Positions 48,498 to 50,896 of a DNA stretch of 50,896 nucleotides are shown one piece after another. Made by a program: the position numbers and the translations under genes. Where the stretch lies: positions 1 through 50,896 of the forward strand of contig JACOTG010000018.1 in the NCBI GenBank assembly GCA_016178505.1. The letters are read 5' to 3'. Below the pieces are notes generated by a model. The model searched no databases, was not told the origin of the DNA, and was given only the letters and a program-made list of their open reading frames with translations. Numbering within the stretch: position 1 is the stretch's first letter; each line of letters opens with the position of its first letter. The DNA comes from Planctomycetota bacterium (GTDB lineage Bacteria; Planctomycetota; JACOTG01).

Positions 48498-49448
48498 GTG
48501 TCGAGCGATAAGTTCGCTTCCGCGAGCCAGCTCTTCTCTCCCCGACGCGAAAGCCGTCACGTCAGCCGCTCACGCTGGGCGCCGTTCGGCTTGATCGCAC
48601 TGTGCTGGGCATCGCTCATGGCATTCCCGCGAATGACGCGCGCCGATGGTCCGTCGCCGTTGAGTGCGTTCACCGACCGCGATCAGGACGGGATCCCCGA
48701 CGAACTCGAGACGTCGCCACGCATCAGCACGTCGACCGAGACCGCCGATTCCGACGACGACGGGTTCACGGACGGCCAAGAGATCGTGCAGGGTTCGAGC
48801 CCGATCGACCGATTGTCGACGCCGACGTCGAGTGGAAGCCAACGGGGGATTCGCATTCTCGTGCAGCCGACGTCGCCGACGACGGTCGCGCTCTTTTTCG
48901 TGACGTGGTGCGCCAACGCGGCGGCGGAGTTCGGTGGGTTTCGCATCATGTGTTGGCGAAACGATCGGGCCGCTGACGTGACTCGCGCGTATCAGTCGTC
49001 CGGCCAGGTCTTCCGGTCTTCCGATGGCCGCACCCGAACGCTCGCCGTCGAGATGAACGCCGTCGACATCCAGGGTCGGATGGAGGTGGGTGCGGAAGTC
49101 ACGATGGACGGCAACTACCAATACGACGTCACGTTCTTCGGGCGACGCGGGAACGACATCTTCCAAGCGCGGCTGCTTCCGTCCACCGATCCTGATCCGC
49201 TGTGCCAGCAGCTTTGGGCCCAGTGCATCCTCGCCGAGTATCAATATCTCGGAAGTGTGCTGGTCGACGGATCGAGCCACTCGACGGGTGGAAGCGATCC
49301 CGACAAGATCTTCCAGGAAACGATCCTCGTGTACGCTGGCGGCCGATTCATCGTGATCCGGAACAACTGCGACTCACGCCCGAACGAGCGTTGCCCTCTG
49401 TTCTTGAACACGGTCGGCCAGACGGGCCGACTCGGACCCCGGGGATAG
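48498..49448 (+). CDS. Exported protein with thrombospondin type-3-like calcium repeats
   Basis: 316 residues from GTG at 48498, chosen because AAGAGGG lies upstream and the promoter implies transcription starts near 48438; the frame is open from 48438. A long signal peptide (WAPFGLIALCWASLMAFP, cut near TRA) is followed by a calcium-binding region (~52-85: FTDRDQDGIPDELE and DSDDDGFTDGQE). A ~210-residue domain of unknown type contains four to six cysteines (WCANAAAEFGGF, CQQLWAQC). Type-3-like repeats are common in cell-surface proteins of Planctomycetota. It is monocistronic, with its own promoter. Confidence 0.75.
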   Translation: MSSDKFASASQLFSPRRESRHVSRSRWAPFGLIALCWASLMAFPRMTRADGPSPLSAFTDRDQDGIPDELETSPRISTSTETADSDDDGFTDGQEIVQGSSPIDRLSTPTSSGSQRGIRILVQPTSPTTVALFFVTWCANAAAEFGGFRIMCWRNDRAADVTRAYQSSGQVFRSSDGRTRTLAVEMNAVDIQGRMEVGAEVTMDGNYQYDVTFFGRRGNDIFQARLLPSTDPDPLCQQLWAQCILAEYQYLGSVLVDGSSHSTGGSDPDKIFQETILVYAGGRFIVIRNNCDSRPNERCPLFLNTVGQTGRLGPRG

Positions 49449-49545
49449 TCGGGACGGCGGCGATCGGCGCCCATCTCCGATCGGCGCTTCGACCCATGCG
49501 GCATTCCCCTTCCCGCGTTCATCTTCCGATCTGCTGCGTGAACCG

Positions 49546-50896
49546 ATGAACGCGCGCGAAAAGGCAACCGGCCGCGCCCAGGAACGACCGCTCATCGACC
49601 CGGCGTCCGCGGGCGTGCAGCCGCAGCGACTCTCCGAATACCCGCCATCGCCGCTGCCTTCACGACTCCGCCTCGGTCCCCGCGACACGGTGTTCGCCGT
49701 GATCTCCCAAACCGCCGCATCGTTCTCTACGCGAACGGCGCTCGCGCGGCGGTCTGCGATCGATTCGAAACCCGTCTCGTTTCAAGACCTCGTCGAGACT
49801 GTTCGCGCGCTCGCGGCCGGCATTCGGGAGCTCGGCGTTCGACACGGCGACCGTGTGGCGATCGTCGCCGAAAACGAGTGGCGATGGCTCGTGACGGATC
49901 TCGCGGTGCTGTCCATGGGTGCAGTCGACGTTCCACGCGGCCTCGCCTCGGACCGCGAAGAACTGCGCTCGATTCTCGAGCACTCGGAGTGTCGATTCGC
50001 GTTCGTTCAAGATCGGACCCTCGCGGAGGAATTGGCGAGCGGATCGCTCCTCGGCAAGCGTCGCCTCGAATCGGTCGTCTTCATGGGAGCGCCAAACGAG
50101 GACGCACCCAGCGGAACGATCTCGTTCGATGCCGTTCTGACGCGTGGGCGCGCGGCGATTCGTTCGGGATTGGTGAACGCCGCGGATTGGGAGAGCCCCG
50201 TCCGACCGGACGATCTCGCCACGCTCGTCTACACGTCCGGAACGACCGGGATGCCAAAGGGCGTGATGCTCACCCACCGCAACATCGTCGCCAACATCCG
50301 AATGGTGCCGCTGGTCCTCGATCTCGACGAAAAGGACCGGTTCCTGTCGATCCTTCCCACGTGGCACATGTTCGAACGCACGCTCGAGTACATCGCGCTG
50401 TCGTGTGGAGCACAGATCATCTACACGAACAAGAAGCGGCTGCGCGAAGATCTCGCCGGACAAGAAATCACATTGCTGGGGTCGGTGCCGCGCATCTGGG
50501 AGAGCCTTCACGACGCCGTACACGAGGACATTTCTCATCGGCCGCCGCTCGCGCGCTGGATCGCGCGCGCACTGCTTTCGGTGGGTCGCGCCGAGCTTCG
50601 AGCCCGGCGAGCCGGCGCGGGGCACGTCGCTCGGTTTCCCGACCTCGGGCGCCGCGGTCAGCTCAGCGCGCGCGCGCGCGCCGTCGCGTTGCGTCCGCTC
50701 GCCGCGATCGGTGAACTCCTTCTCTTTCGCAAGATCCGCGAAGCGGTGGGCGCCGCCCTGTTGCCGGCCGATCGCGCCGAGTATGAGCGGCACCGGGACG
50801 CCGCGCGCGCCGCGCTGGGCGAGGCGACGTTCGCGGCAGCCTGGTCGGCCGGCCGAGCAATGCCCGTGGACGACGCGGTCGCCTACGCCCTCCAGG
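49546..50896 (+). CDS. AMP-forming acyl-CoA synthetase, 3' end outside window and last part apparently chimeric
   Basis: The frame is open from the ATG at 49546 to the window end (450 codons). Residues ~30-400 are the N-terminal domain of a long-chain acyl-CoA ligase: AAGIRELGVRHGDRVAI, the P-loop LVYTSGTTGMPKGVMLTH, and SILPTWHMFERTLEYIAL. It activates fatty acids with ATP and CoA. After FRKIREAVGAAL the expected ISGGAPLxxE and GYGLTET motifs do not follow; the sequence turns into PADRAEYERHRDAARAALGE and FAAAWSAGRAMPVDDAV, a different family's tail. There is no good ribosome site before the ATG. Treat residues after ~402 as suspect. Confidence 0.8.
   Translation, partial: MNAREKATGRAQERPLIDPASAGVQPQRLSEYPPSPLPSRLRLGPRDTVFAVISQTAASFSTRTALARRSAIDSKPVSFQDLVETVRALAAGIRELGVRHGDRVAIVAENEWRWLVTDLAVLSMGAVDVPRGLASDREELRSILEHSECRFAFVQDRTLAEELASGSLLGKRRLESVVFMGAPNEDAPSGTISFDAVLTRGRAAIRSGLVNAADWESPVRPDDLATLVYTSGTTGMPKGVMLTHRNIVANIRMVPLVLDLDEKDRFLSILPTWHMFERTLEYIALSCGAQIIYTNKKRLREDLAGQEITLLGSVPRIWESLHDAVHEDISHRPPLARWIARALLSVGRAELRARRAGAGHVARFPDLGRRGQLSARARAVALRPLAAIGELLLFRKIREAVGAALLPADRAEYERHRDAARAALGEATFAAAWSAGRAMPVDDAVAYALQ
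50752..50896 (+). other. Probable chimeric tail of the contig
   Basis: The encoded tail resembles the conserved end (LGExxFxxAWxxGRAM) of LuxR-type/ATPase transcriptional regulators, not an acyl-CoA ligase. By hand count 105 of the last 136 bases are G or C, against 35 of 60 at 50281-50340. Confidence 0.55.

Noticed and set aside
50660..50685. Alternating CG run
   Set aside because: A short simple repeat within the coding frame of the ligase; common in GC-rich DNA.

Overview
The window looks like a single GC-rich bacterial contig, most likely from the Planctomycetota. Grounds for this are the very large secreted proteins, the serine/threonine kinase, FHA and PP2C genes, the quinol:cytochrome c reductase with a split cytochrome b and a multihaem subunit, and an isolated, basic, long ribosomal protein L34. 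This placement is inference; no 16S gene is present. The left-most gene is cut by the window edge, and the right-most gene runs off the other end and appears chimeric in its last ~140 bases.

Layout. 1-7.4 kb (+): three tandem paralogous giant exported proteins built of carboxypeptidase-regulatory-like beta-sandwich repeats. 7.4-8.6 kb (+): a membrane-anchored HEAT-repeat protein behind a promoter and a structured leader. 8.8-16.4 kb (+): a respiratory module of Rieske protein, cytochrome b N-half, cytochrome b C-half, an eight-haem cytochrome c and two cupredoxin-like exported proteins; then a decayed fragment of the eight-haem gene fused in front of a YvcK-type gene (16.65-17.6 kb).

17.7-28.4 kb (-): a coiled-coil membrane protein, then a ten-gene, mostly overlapping operon transcribed from 28.4 down to 18.65 kb: DUF547 protein, TVP38/TMEM64 membrane protein, TIGR04282-type transferase, FAD/NAD(P) oxidoreductase, SPASM-like radical SAM enzyme, metallophosphoesterase-like protein, ArsM-like methyltransferase, aquaglyceroporin, transglutaminase-like protein and TIGR04283-type glycosyltransferase. 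The combination points to a variant arsenosugar/organoarsenical (or related arsenic/selenium) biosynthesis locus and is the most interesting system here. 28.5-35.6 kb (-): a signalling cassette of PP2C phosphatase, FHA/helical-repeat protein, hypothetical membrane protein, Ser/Thr kinase, ECF-type sigma factor and zinc-finger anti-sigma factor.

35.7-49.5 kb: two secreted proteins sharing an undescribed C-terminal domain, rlmN, a Cas4/AddB-like PD-(D/E)XK nuclease, a SIS-domain protein, a coiled-coil membrane protein, a tRNA-derived remnant, rpmH (too short for ordinary ORF listing), small exported and membrane proteins, a site-2 protease, a patatin, tRNA-Gly(GCC) and a calcium-binding-repeat exported protein. 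49.5 kb to the end: an AMP-forming acyl-CoA ligase that joins, near 50,755, to a sequence resembling the C-terminal tail of LuxR-type/ATPase regulators, probably an assembly chimera. No CRISPR array, insertion sequence or prophage was seen.
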